This document shows positions 9,115 through 19,117 of a stretch of 33,438 bases of DNA, piece after piece. The stretch is from Aduncisulcus paluster (taxonomy: Eukaryota; Fornicata). Numbering within the stretch: the first letter of the stretch is position 1; each line of letters opens with the position of its first letter. The stretch covers positions 8,402 to 41,839 of the forward strand of contig BQXS01010884.1 of NCBI GenBank assembly GCA_024181965.1. Direction: 5' to 3'. Both the position numbers and the translations under genes were made by a program. Under the pieces are notes generated by a model. It was not told the origin of the DNA and ran no database searches. It was given only the letters and a program-made list of their open reading frames with translations.

Positions 9115-12100
9115 TTAAAATAGATCCAATTCTTTGCCTTCCGTATCTCCAAGAGGAATGACTTGAGAATAAGTGTGGTCGAGGGAAAGGAGGAGCTTAT
9201 CTCTCCTTCTTGAATGGCCTCTCTCTGCTGAAACGATATTTATAGCAACATAGAACTCATGATCTGCAGAAGAGAGGAGAACAAAACTCACAGGAATCTT
9301 TATGCATGAAAATGCATTTAATTCCATCCATTTTCTCATTTCTCCCTTGCTATTTTTAGTACCACAAGCGATTACATCCTCATCAAAGCAAAATACAGAA
9401 ATACAGAGTGACAATAGATAGTGTGATTGATTCCTTACAATAATATTTCCAACAATACGGTCAGATGTTTTCTTGGAACAAAAAGAAATGTTAATTGGGT
9501 TTCCAAGAATTTTACAAAGAACCTTACTGGTTATACAAATGGGGAAATCTTGGACTTTGACACCATCCAAAACAAGATTTGACTTCTTGCAAAGAATCTT
9601 CCGGCATTCACTTTCAAGAATCTGTCCAATTTTCTCAAACTCTTCCAAGATATCGCGATCAAATTTAAATGTTTCATCCAAACCTAATTTTAGAACATGA
9701 GAAATATCATCTTTTGACAAAGCTAATGGAAGATAGAATTGAATTGAAGAAGAAGGTGTGAGAAGGACAACATCTGAAGAATGGGAGATAGCTCTGGCTT
9801 TTACATATGTTGGTGTCGATTGAGGGTTTGTTACAGTAAATCTAAGTGAATTGGAAACATCAAGAATTGAATTGTGGATTTGAACGGAATCTTCAACAGG
9901 AATCTTGATTCTTATTGCTGTATCAAAAGAGTGATGTTTTCTTTCTCTTGACGATTGTTGGACCAATCTTGAAGCAGTAATTTGGATCCCAAGCTCTGAA
10001 GCAATATAAGGGACAAACTCAATCAAGATCGTCCCAACGCTTCCTCTCTCCCTCTTTCCTTTGTCACTTGAGATGATTTCCGCAGAACAATGATGTTTGG
10101 AGGAATTCAGGATAGAAATGCATTTAATGGTAACATCCGCACTGACTGTGAAGTGAAGACAAAGAGAGGCGACATTTCGAGGTCTTGATGGTGGCAAATG
10201 GGATATTTCAACATCTTCACCGTTCATCTGGCCGTTTTTGTGGAAATGGACGTGAGAAACAGGGGGAATTATGATGATAGGATATGATTTGATTGGGGAA
10301 TGGATGATAGAGGAGGAAGAAAGATCAATGAGCTTAACGCCAACAATTTCTCCAAATACCTCACGGGAAATATCAGATGTAATACCAACTGGAATGAAAG
10401 AAACTGTTGAAGTGGATTGGTAGGAAGCTGAGAGAGAAACAAAACCTGTAGCAGGAATTATAATCTCTTTCTTAACTATTTTAGTCTTTGCATCAAGGCT
10501 GGCATCAAGAAGTTGAATAACAACACCGATAACATTCAATTGGGTTCCAACATGATATCTTTTCCACTGAAATCTGATCGGAATGGTCTCACCTTCAGGG
10601 AGTAAAGGAGCTTCACGAACTTCTGGAAAACATATTATAAATGTACTATTCCCCATGCCAATTCCGACATCAACACCAGTGATTGAAATATATTCGACTA
10701 AAGAAAGAGATACATCAGAATCAGAATCTATTTTTAGACATTCCCAAGGATGATATTCTTGAATATGATGGGCTTCTGGCTTGTTTGGATGAGTTGAAAA
10801 CAGAACAAACTTAAAAGGACTAGGACAGGCTGTGATATGAAAGGAATATTCGTGTATAAAATTCATCCAGACTTTCTCATCATGGAGACCCATTTCCTCG
10901 GCCAATAATATTGGAATTTCACTTGCTATTCCTTCAAAAACGCGTGAACAGAAAGCATACACAAGGAAAGATAATCGTTTGTGAGGGGAACGGACCAGTA
11001 AAAGAAGGATTCGAGCCAGACCACAAAATGTCCACAAAACTTGCCTAAATTCAGGAGCATGGGATAAGGCATTTGGAAGCGAACTTTCAATATATTTATC
11101 GCACACAGAATGGCAAATGGAATTTATAGAATCGCGACACGAAGAAAAAACATCCAAATGCTCTTGATAAGAAGCCATATGATGATCATTCATTATTTGG
11201 GCTCTTCTTAACTTTAACAAGGAAAGAGTAAGAGGAAAATCATGAAGTTGCTCCCTATTTTTCTCACATTCATTCAAGAGACCAAGAGTAGTGTATACCA
11301 ATTCTTCTTCTTTTATCTTGACTTCACGAAGTTTTTTTTCCGCCAATTCCCTGCCCTTTTCCTTTGCCTCCAGTTTTTTAGCTAGTTCTTCTTTTTTTTC
11401 TTTCGATTCTGCCTTTAATTTTGTGTCAGCTATTTGCTTCGTTATTTCGGCTATTTGCTTCGTTATTTCGGCATCATCCTTGGCTATTTCTTCTTCCATC
11501 TTTCTTTTAAATTCGGCAAATGGAGCAAAACCTTGAGAATAGAAAATACATGCTTTAGTTTCAGCAGCAAACACAAGGGAGATATCAAGATTATCGTCTT
11601 TAGGTTGTTCCATATATATCTTGAGAAAGTTGAGGGCAAGACTATGTAAATGCAACAGAAAACAAACATCGGCTACAACTTTCATCGCCCTAAACTTTCT
11701 GTTTGTGCGGAGGTGCTGCTGCATTACTGTTTTGTTCTCTGAGGTCGAGGATATCTTTAATTCGGCCTTAACATCACCATGGGGAGTAAAGATATCACAT
11801 GGAAGCCATACGGCACTATTGGATATGTTTTCATATAATAATGCACTAATAATAAGAGTGTTTGTGACTTTGGATGCAACTTCTTGCATCAAAGTTGGAA
11901 GTTCTTCGGAAGAGAGGAGGCAAACGTCAATACTAGGTTTTCTAGGTAAATTAGGTTCCAAACTACATGAAGATTTGGTGAAATACTCATCTAAAACATC
12001 AAAATCACAACAAACAAGGTCTGTAGATTCAACAAGGATAGGCTTGTAATCATCTTCATCATATCCATCAATCCAGATATATATTGGAATTGGAAACATT

Positions 12101-12687
12101 CCATATAAGCTATTTAATCCAGATGCTAGATTTTTACAGCGTAATTTTATGCAATCTATTTGTTCAATCTCAGTAGATTCAGCTCCGGCTATTTCAGCAA
12201 AATAATCGATGATAACATCACTCAAAGATTTACCCTTAAGGGAAGGATAATAAATATATCCAATGATATAGTGAATGTCTTCCCAAACATTCATTGATAA
12301 TCTTGAAATCTCTTCAATTGAGCATCCATGAAGCCACCCACCCATTTCGGCCCGCACTTCGTCAAAAGAACGAGTATCCCGAGGGGTAATACAAGTGAGG
12401 GTCTCATAATTTCTTTTTTTTGAGTGATAGTACGCAGCTAATTTATCAACAGACCACACTTCGGGCTGTAATTCAACAGACACTCCATCCCAACCCAAGA
12501 AAAGCCATTTTCCAACACTTTCATCTTTGATAACTGGTTTTTGTAAATCTGAATGTTCAAATTTGGAATATTTTTTAATATTAGACACAAATTGTTGCAA
12601 TGGAATGGAAGGAACTTCATTAATAGGGGTAATGATTCCACGAATTTTCCCACAGTTGGAGAGGGAAGGATCTAAGTTTGTAAACAT
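9115..12687 (-). CDS. Large TRAPPC9/Trs120-like protein (TRAPPII subunit candidate)
   Basis: A 1190-residue protein. The N-terminus ('KIRGIITPINEVPSIPLQQF', about 13-32, then a hydrophobic strand before GWDG) resembles the start of Trs120/TRAPPC9. The central 'RKFRAMKVVADVCFLLHLHSL' with downstream alpha-helical repeats resembles its R-K-x-x-AD-x-x-L helical region. The C-terminal half is rich in beta strands, compatible with the Ig-like domains of TRAPPII subunits. In the family this subunit helps TRAPPII activate Rab GTPases at the Golgi. An unusual highly charged coiled coil occupies about 390-465 and includes a 7-residue tandem repeat (AEITKQI twice). The size fits the family, but the match is by weak pattern only; another TRAPP or coat-like protein is possible. 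Confidence 0.45.
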   Translation of the reverse strand: MFTNLDPSLSNCGKIRGIITPINEVPSIPLQQFVSNIKKYSKFEHSDLQKPVIKDESVGKWLFLGWDGVSVELQPEVWSVDKLAAYYHSKKRNYETLTCITPRDTRSFDEVRAEMGGWLHGCSIEEISRLSMNVWEDIHYIIGYIYYPSLKGKSLSDVIIDYFAEIAGAESTEIEQIDCIKLRCKNLASGLNSLYGMFPIPIYIWIDGYDEDDYKPILVESTDLVCCDFDVLDEYFTKSSCSLEPNLPRKPSIDVCLLSSEELPTLMQEVASKVTNTLIISALLYENISNSAVWLPCDIFTPHGDVKAELKISSTSENKTVMQQHLRTNRKFRAMKVVADVCFLLHLHSLALNFLKIYMEQPKDDNLDISLVFAAETKACIFYSQGFAPFAEFKRKMEEEIAKDDAEITKQIAEITKQIADTKLKAESKEKKEELAKKLEAKEKGRELAEKKLREVKIKEEELVYTTLGLLNECEKNREQLHDFPLTLSLLKLRRAQIMNDHHMASYQEHLDVFSSCRDSINSICHSVCDKYIESSLPNALSHAPEFRQVLWTFCGLARILLLLVRSPHKRLSFLVYAFCSRVFEGIASEIPILLAEEMGLHDEKVWMNFIHEYSFHITACPSPFKFVLFSTHPNKPEAHHIQEYHPWECLKIDSDSDVSLSLVEYISITGVDVGIGMGNSTFIICFPEVREAPLLPEGETIPIRFQWKRYHVGTQLNVIGVVIQLLDASLDAKTKIVKKEIIIPATGFVSLSASYQSTSTVSFIPVGITSDISREVFGEIVGVKLIDLSSSSIIHSPIKSYPIIIIPPVSHVHFHKNGQMNGEDVEISHLPPSRPRNVASLCLHFTVSADVTIKCISILNSSKHHCSAEIISSDKGKRERGSVGTILIEFVPYIASELGIQITASRLVQQSSRERKHHSFDTAIRIKIPVEDSVQIHNSILDVSNSLRFTVTNPQSTPTYVKARAISHSSDVVLLTPSSSIQFYLPLALSKDDISHVLKLGLDETFKFDRDILEEFEKIGQILESECRKILCKKSNLVLDGVKVQDFPICITSKVLCKILGNPINISFCSKKTSDRIVGNIIVRNQSHYLLSLCISVFCFDEDVIACGTKNSKGEMRKWMELNAFSCIKIPVSFVLLSSADHEFYVAINIVSAERGHSRRRDKLLLSLDHTYSQVIPLGDTEGKELDLF
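11430..11471 (-). repeat. 2 x 21-bp perfect tandem repeat inside the TRAPPC9-like gene
   Basis: Two identical 21-base units, adjacent and in frame, encode AEITKQI twice within the charged coiled coil. Seven residues equal one heptad, so the duplication lengthens the coiled coil without disturbing its register. Confidence 0.85.
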
Positions 12688-12981
12688 TCAAAAAATAATA
12701 AATAATAATCGGTGTATGTATTCAAATGATAAAGAAGATAAGACATTCTTGAAGAGCAAAATATCTAAAATTAGAAATTTATTATTTTTTTTATATAAAA
12801 AAATTAAATATAATACAATTAAATATGTAATAGTCAAATTTACTAAATACAAATTTTAATGTTCTATTTTTAGGTATTTTCGGTTTTTAATTTGTCCACA
12901 ATTTTTCCAATCATAAACAAGCTGGACGAAGTAGTATCTATCTTGTTTTTATTATCTTATGGTAACGAAATTATTTCTGAG
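12688..12981. other. AT-rich spacer between two minus-strand genes
   Basis: About 294 bases, with the run at 12770-12860 almost purely A/T. It lies upstream of the TRAPPC9-like gene and downstream of the receptor gene. A plus-strand frame crossing it is low-complexity Lys/Ile/Asn and not credible. Confidence 0.5.
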
Positions 12982-13516
12982 TTAGAATATTATTGGTGTC
13001 GGACCACATATTTTTCTAAGAACAAATATTGTGATGATGGCCAATATCGTCAGCCCAAGAGTAAATATTATTAGTCGAATTTCGTAAGATGAAAGGAATA
13101 GAAATTCAGAGTTATATGAATTAAGAGATACTGAAAATACATCATCTAAGCAACCAGAAATATATTCTTCACTCGCTTGATAACTTGATTGGGTGAGGGA
13201 AGGGCATTGATCACACACAGAAAACCCTTCTGTTTGGAAGGAAAAGGCATAGTCTGACAAACAGGATTCAATTAGATTATGATTTGAGGATGAAATGGAA
13301 ACTGATGATGCTGAAATAGGTGAAGAGAGGTCACTAATATGAATTATAAATATATTCATCTCAGGAATTTTAAAAATATAGAAATCATAATCAAGGGAGC
13401 ACGTCGAAGTAAATGAAACGATAGAATAACTGATCGTATCATCTGATACAACATAAAAATCCGACAACATGCTATCTTCGACAATATAATAGTCATAACA
13501 CTGGCAAATACTTGAA

Positions 13517-13874
13517 CACTGAACATTTGAATATTTTACAATGATTTCAGCACTTACAAGGCTTTGAAAAACACATGGATCAAGTGCACCCAGAAAGATC
13601 TGCTCTTCAGAGGCAGTAGCTTCCGTGATAAGCATTGTATGGGAAGATATTGATGACTGAAGAACGGTGGCAGAATCGGTGATAACATATGTAATGGAAG
13701 AAGAGGAATCGATCAGAGAAGAACTTGCAAAGACATCAGAAATTGTATCGATGCTCAGGCCAATGGTAGCAACACCGATCATTTGTTCATCGAATAAGAT
13801 TTTCTGACTCATGTTAAAACCTGTAGTTTCAAATATATTTGTTGGACCCGTAATAATTAAATCTTCGACAGAAT
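13517..13874 (+). repeat. 358-bp direct repeat, copy 1
   Basis: Identical by eye to 13875-14232 and directly adjacent, with an offset of exactly 358 bases. Because 358 is not a multiple of three, the copy shifts the receptor frame. It begins CACTGAACATTTG and ends TCTTCGACAGAAT. Confidence 0.95.
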
Positions 13875-14232
13875 CACTGAACATTTGAATATTTTACAAT
13901 GATTTCAGCACTTACAAGGCTTTGAAAAACACATGGATCAAGTGCACCCAGAAAGATCTGCTCTTCAGAGGCAGTAGCTTCCGTGATAAGCATTGTATGG
14001 GAAGATATTGATGACTGAAGAACGGTGGCAGAATCGGTGATAACATATGTAATGGAAGAAGAGGAATCGATCAGAGAAGAACTTGCAAAGACATCAGAAA
14101 TTGTATCGATGCTCAGGCCAATGGTAGCAACACCGATCATTTGTTCATCGAATAAGATTTTCTGACTCATGTTAAAACCTGTAGTTTCAAATATATTTGT
14201 TGGACCCGTAATAATTAAATCTTCGACAGAAT
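13875..14232 (+). repeat. 358-bp direct repeat, copy 2
   Basis: Second tandem copy of 13517-13874. The unique sequence just to its right (14233-14253) reappears in the gap region at 20432-20452. Confidence 0.95.
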
Positions 14233-16992
14233 GTTTGGTTTGGATGAACCATGGAGTTTCGAGTGGAGAATAGCTCGTGTCAAAGGATTCTCCGGGAAAA
14301 GAAATAAAAATGCCCGATAATCCAGAAACACCAATGGAAAGAACATTTGAATCCCATTCATCAAGGTCAGAAAAGGAAGAGATGAAGGTTGGAGATAGCA
14401 AGGAGAATATATTCGCTTCAATAATTGGTGTTTCATAGAAAATCGAGGCGTTTTCATTCGAGGGGTTTGAATAATTTCTCGACAAATCATCTGAAGCCTT
14501 TTGGAAGAAATCTTCTTCAATCAAGAGAGGATTGAGAAGAAATGGGCTATCTTCTCCAAAAATATCATTAATTACATCAAAATTGTGATCGCTCGGAGGG
14601 ACGTGAGTGGCTGTGTGAGTTCTCATTAGTTGAATATTCGATCGTAATGTATCTTCTGGGTAAACATTATACCCAAGAATATAATCATATTTGGTCTGCA
14701 ACGACTCGACAGCTTGGCTGATGTATCCGTAAACAAGATCACAGGAACAGAATTTCCCCTCGATAAGAGGATTCTCAACACCGATATCCTCACACCGATG
14801 GATTGGTGGTTGCAAAATACTGATTGAATAATCAACACTAGCAAGGGAAAATACAATGATAATATCATATTTATGGATATATTTCCAGAAATACGTTGTA
14901 GAAACATCTTGAAATCTTCCATCATATAAATATCGAATGGTATCAACAGTAATGTTTCCTTGGTCAATATTCAAAGAATAAGTAGAACCAAAAATAGAAT
15001 CTGAGAAAGTAGATCCTCCTGTTGATGTTGTACCAGATAAATGAAACTGCTCAAGATCATCAATTTGGATTTGCTGAGGAGTAATTCCAGTTGAATTCAA
15101 GATGGGATGAGAAAGAATAGTTCCATCTGGTCTAAAAATAGAAAAATATGACATATCTGATATTGACGGATGAGAAACAAGTGAGATAAGCTGTTTTGAG
15201 TCGAGTTGCATGAAGATAGTTACGAAAGAGTCACCAGTGTATACAAGCTTTGATAAGACAATACTCTGCCTGTTGTATAACATTCCATGGGTGGGTACCA
15301 TAACAACAGGAAGAAGTTTGGAGGAATAAAAAGGATCGCAAAGAGTATCTCCGTTCTCATTCACAAGATATTCTGACGGACAATCGACTAGCAAACGAAA
15401 TAATCGAAAGGCATGCTGTGTGAAGAATTTCGTCATCCTGTCGTCAATTCCTTTTAATATCGACGACTCAGACCCGTGATACCATAAATTAAGCCCGTCA
15501 AGCACACCAGATATCTCATCTATATTTTGATGGACTGAACCTCCGCCCAATTCGTGATACTTTGAGACATCAATAAGTTCATAAATACCGTTGCGTTCCT
15601 TGACGATCCTTCTGAGGGTCATTTCGGTGTTGTCAATGTAATGAATACCAGAAACGAGCCCATTGTCCTTTGCGAATGAAGCTAAAGAAACACGATAAAA
15701 TATTGGGATTATTGGATTGTATGTATTGTGAATATCAATATTTGAATAGAAAAACGATGAAAATGAGTGTGGAAAGAGGGAACCAAGAGAAATACAAATA
15801 ATATAGAGAGGAGATGGTGAAACAAGGGGTCGATTGGATGAAATATTAAACATTTTGGAGGGGCTTACATTTATATTCGCACTTCCGAGAGGTGATGATG
15901 CAAGTTTCTCACGTAAAACAGTCTGAGCGCCAACATTAGAAGTAAGAGAGGAGAATAGAAGGGAAGCGGCGTCTTGAAACGCTTGAGAAATAGAAGATTG
16001 AGCGTCATTCACAAAGGAAGAGAAGGAAAGATCTTGAACAGTGAGAGTTTGAAGAGAGGAAATATTCATACCCTCAAAATAATCTGCGAGAGAAAGTCTG
16101 GCTTTGGAAACAGTCAAAGGGGTGGCTTTGGCCAATCCTCGAAAATGAGTGCACGAATCGGATGAAGCTTCTAACGATCCATTGTATTCACCATCGGTGG
16201 ATAATATGGTGAAATAGTCGAGAGGAGTGAGTCCAGATAATATCATGTCGGAAATATCACGCAGAATGTTGATAGCGGAGGTTACTAGACCATCTTCTGA
16301 ATCAAGAAAATATTTAATCGTCTCATCGATAGTTGTGTCGATGATAATGGCAATACCTCGTCTAAAACCAGAAAATGAAGACGATTTTATGCTCAGGGAG
16401 GATGCTGGATCATATTTGGCTCTATAGCTAACATCTACTGGTAATGATGGATGGAGAAAAGCAGCGGCGGGATAGTACAACATCGATGAGTTGGAAATAA
16501 CTCCAGATAAACTCACAACCGAACTAGTCTCATCAGAACACTCAACTTCCATAGATTCTGAAATATCACATGAAGGGGATTGATTCGAAACAAAAGATGA
16601 TCTAAGAGCTTCAACAATGGAAGAAGAAGAAAAGAAATCTTCTTTTTTATCGCAATCTGTGGAAAAGGTTGGATTACAGTAAAGAGTGGCATTATCAGAT
16701 CGGGGAATAGAAACGATATCGGAATCCATAAAAAAAGAATATGAATTAATTTCTGAAGATATTTCATCTTCATCTAACATTTCACTGTAAAAATGCAATT
16801 TTGTTGTTTCATCAGAATCGGGTTGAGTTATGGATGTTTCAATGTCATAAATTGATTTTAAAGCGGAATCAACACAAGATGATAATGAAGATTCCGCAAT
16901 GGTTACTATACTGCTTCCATCACACGAATATGTATTAATTACACTTTGTTCTGCAATATCAACAAAAGAATCGATTGGAATAAATGAATTGA

Positions 16993-17467
16993 ATGTTGAT
17001 TTTAATTGAGTATATAAAGAATATGAACTTTCTGCAGCAGAATCAAGCGATTCCAAGGTTAAAGCATAAAATAGGGAAAATACAACTAAAAATATGATGA
17101 ACTCCTGCATAATATTTATATTATTAAAGTTATTGAAAATAGAGGTGTTAAAAATAGCTCTATTTTATGTAGAAAGAGAACAAACATGGAACTTGTCATT
17201 TGTGGTTTCGAAATATTCCAAGATAATCGATGGTTTGACGATTTATCCATGTGCGAAGAAATGGATGAGAAGGAATTTATTATCAAAAGGGGGCTCTATT
17301 TTTCAAAATATGCAGAAATTTATGTTGCTACAGAGATTGCGACGAGAAGAACAGTTGTGCTGAAGGATCTATTTTATATAAGTGACGGGAAAGTCGATGA
17401 AAAGATGTTAGTCCTTGTCAAAAGGGAGATAAATATTCATTCGGCACTTTCTCACCCGAATATAGTC
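16993..17467 (+). repeat. 475-bp direct repeat, copy 1
   Basis: Identical by eye to 17468-17942, with an offset of exactly 475 bases. It covers the first codons of the receptor gene (minus strand), the whole divergent promoter, and the first 94 codons of the kinase gene (plus strand). Confidence 0.95.
17111..17185. promoter_or_regulatory. 75-bp divergent promoter between receptor and kinase genes
   Basis: Only 75 bases separate the receptor ATG (17110, minus) from the kinase ATG (17186, plus). A second identical copy lies at 17586-17660 because of the 475-bp duplication. Both genes must start transcription within this space or inside each other, so shared regulation is likely. No named element is recognisable. 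Confidence 0.5.
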
Positions 17468-17572
17468 ATGTTGATTTTAATTGAGTATATAAAGAATATG
17501 AACTTTCTGCAGCAGAATCAAGCGATTCCAAGGTTAAAGCATAAAATAGGGAAAATACAACTAAAAATATGA
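17186..17572 (+). pseudogene. Truncated duplicate of the kinase 5' end
   Basis: The first 94 residues are identical to the intact kinase at 17661. The frame then crosses the duplication junction at 17467/17468 and reads antisense through the repeated start of the receptor gene for about 34 unrelated residues. It lacks the whole C-lobe, including the catalytic loop and DFG. It is a by-product of the 475-bp duplication and probably does not exist in the real genome if that duplication is an assembly error. Confidence 0.8.
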
Positions 17573-17942
17573 TGAACTCCTGCATAATATTTATATTATT
17601 AAAGTTATTGAAAATAGAGGTGTTAAAAATAGCTCTATTTTATGTAGAAAGAGAACAAACATGGAACTTGTCATTTGTGGTTTCGAAATATTCCAAGATA
17701 ATCGATGGTTTGACGATTTATCCATGTGCGAAGAAATGGATGAGAAGGAATTTATTATCAAAAGGGGGCTCTATTTTTCAAAATATGCAGAAATTTATGT
17801 TGCTACAGAGATTGCGACGAGAAGAACAGTTGTGCTGAAGGATCTATTTTATATAAGTGACGGGAAAGTCGATGAAAAGATGTTAGTCCTTGTCAAAAGG
17901 GAGATAAATATTCATTCGGCACTTTCTCACCCGAATATAGTC
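17468..17942 (+). repeat. 475-bp direct repeat, copy 2
   Basis: Second tandem copy of 16993-17467. The unique sequence just to its right (17943-17955, CACTTTTATGGAA) reappears in the gap region at 20419-20431. Confidence 0.95.
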
Positions 17943-18554
17943 CACTTTTATGGAATGATTCATGAAGATGATCGTTATACGTTGGTACTAGAATATTGTA
18001 AGCATGGTGATTTAGGGCATAAATATAATCGTGATGGGTTATTATCAACAGAACTCATAAAGGAAGTCGTAAAAGGGATTGGGCGAGCATTGGAATATTG
18101 TCATAAAAAGGGAATAATACATGGGGATATCAAACCAGAAAATATATTTTTAGATTCGGAGAATTGTGTAAAATTAGGGGATTTTGGAGGAGCAGTCTTA
18201 TTATCTTCAAAAGAACAAAAGAAAGATATTTATGCTCATGGAACAGCTGAATTTCTCCCTCCAGAGGTGTTGGTCGTTGAAAAGAAATTCGAACTGACTG
18301 AAAAGGCTGATATATGGTCATTTGGAGTTACTCTTATTGAAATCATGAGTGGAGAAAACCCTTTCTCTTCGGATGAAGGAAAAGATGAAATATACAGAAA
18401 AATAGTTGAAGATGATATAATATTTGAGGATTTTGATTGCATAGATGAATTGGGAATGGATTTAATAGAAAAAATGCTTGAAAAGGATCCACAACAAAGA
18501 ATTGGGCTTTCTGAAATTCTAACACATCCATTTCTTCTACATTCTGAAAAATAA
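17661..18554 (+). CDS. Protein kinase, Ser/Thr type, non-RD (HGD) with degenerate glycine loop
   Basis: A 297-residue single-domain kinase. The glycine loop region 'RGLYFSKYAEIYVA' (about 35-48) keeps only one glycine. Lys60 in VVLKD is the likely ATP lysine and Glu81 its partner. The catalytic loop reads HGDIKPEN (154-161), so Arg of HRD is Gly. DFG is at 174-176, the P+1 region is 'GTAEFLPPEVL' with PPE for APE at 200-202, DIWSFG is at 217-222, and Arg280 lies in the final subdomain. Asp156 and Asn161 remain, so catalysis is plausible. Loss of the HRD arginine suggests that it is not controlled by classical activation-loop phosphorylation. It is head-to-head with the alpha2delta-like receptor gene. 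A NEK/Aurora/CAMK-type assignment cannot be made by eye. Confidence 0.9.
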   Translation: MELVICGFEIFQDNRWFDDLSMCEEMDEKEFIIKRGLYFSKYAEIYVATEIATRRTVVLKDLFYISDGKVDEKMLVLVKREINIHSALSHPNIVHFYGMIHEDDRYTLVLEYCKHGDLGHKYNRDGLLSTELIKEVVKGIGRALEYCHKKGIIHGDIKPENIFLDSENCVKLGDFGGAVLLSSKEQKKDIYAHGTAEFLPPEVLVVEKKFELTEKADIWSFGVTLIEIMSGENPFSSDEGKDEIYRKIVEDDIIFEDFDCIDELGMDLIEKMLEKDPQQRIGLSEILTHPFLLHSEK

Positions 18555-18738
18555 TTCAATATTGGTTTGATATTGACATTAATTTGTGTTTTAATATTGA
18601 AATAAGACGAGAATACGAGGAAAATTTTCAAGGGTGTTTGTGTAGCATCATGCTAGGATGATCCTATTGTAAAGGAGAATAATTAAAAATCATAAGCTGT
18701 TTTTAAAGGTACTATTAAAGCGGAAAATTGTCATTGGT

Positions 18739-19023
18739 ATGTCACTAAAAATGCTGTTCTTGAGCAAAACACTGAAAGTTGATTTCTCTGTGATTAATAT
18801 GGAATCAAAAACGAAAGAGGAACTGATTGAGGAAAATCAACATTTACAATCTCAAATTGATCATTTAACAAAGGAATTAAAGATGTCAAAAGAAACTCAC
18901 ATCCCTTCACTCCAAACTTTGGTGAAGAAGCAAGCAGAACTTATTTCGACACTAAAAATGAAATGTATCTGTCTTGAATCATGTATAAAGGATGAGGATA
19001 TTATTGATGTATTGAAAGAATGA
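18739..19023 (+). CDS. Small coiled-coil protein
   Basis: A 94-residue frame from the ATG at 18739. An internal ATG at 18799 (MESKTKEEL) gives 74 residues and is a better start, since the 20 residues before it look like translated leader. From there the protein is a charged helix with heptad-like Leu/Ile spacing (ELIEENQHLQSQIDHLTKEL), followed by a second helix and a short acidic tail. There are no membrane segments and no known family. It lies after the kinase gene on the same strand, 94 bases from the convergent membrane-protein gene. Confidence 0.55.
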   Translation: MSLKMLFLSKTLKVDFSVINMESKTKEELIEENQHLQSQIDHLTKELKMSKETHIPSLQTLVKKQAELISTLKMKCICLESCIKDEDIIDVLKE

Positions 19024-19117
19024 CTCATAATAATACTTTCTCGCAACTTTTCGTTCAATATTATCTGCATTCTATTGCTAAAAAATATATTTATTGTTGA
19101 CTATAAAGAATATTATA

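Larger units (their letters stand above)
12982..17110 (-). pseudogene. alpha2delta/CACHD1-like VWA + dCache receptor, frame broken by a 358-bp duplication
   Basis: As given, the gene is two frames: 17110-13874 (1078 aa) and 13884-12982 (300 aa). They overlap in a perfectly duplicated segment. Removing one 358-bp copy leaves 3771 bases, an exact 1256-codon frame plus stop. The start is an ATG at 17110, followed by a signal peptide (MQEFIIFLVVFSLFYALTLE). A VWA-like domain lies at about 250-490; its metal site reads IIIDTTIDE where DxSxS is expected. dCache modules follow, with 'YFSIFRPDGTILSHP' matching the family's FxID-x-G-x-LxHP element. Near the C-terminus is one membrane segment with a very short tail. 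This is the type I topology of voltage-gated calcium channel alpha2delta/CACHD1 proteins, where dCache binds small ligands. Ser-rich extracellular stretches are abundant. I judge it an intact gene damaged by assembly, less likely a true pseudogene. Confidence 0.7.

Noticed and set aside
11621-12049. 142-aa plus-strand ORF
   Set aside because: Antisense shadow of the TRAPPC9-like gene; composition and lack of motifs do not support a gene.
13505-14240. Receptor gene as two separate real genes or a programmed frameshift
   Set aside because: The overlap is a perfect tandem DNA duplication, not a slippery site, and collapse restores one exact frame.
17569-17838. 89-aa plus-strand ORF present twice (also 17094-17363)
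   Set aside because: An out-of-frame reading of the duplicated kinase start; its repetition is explained by the 475-bp duplication.
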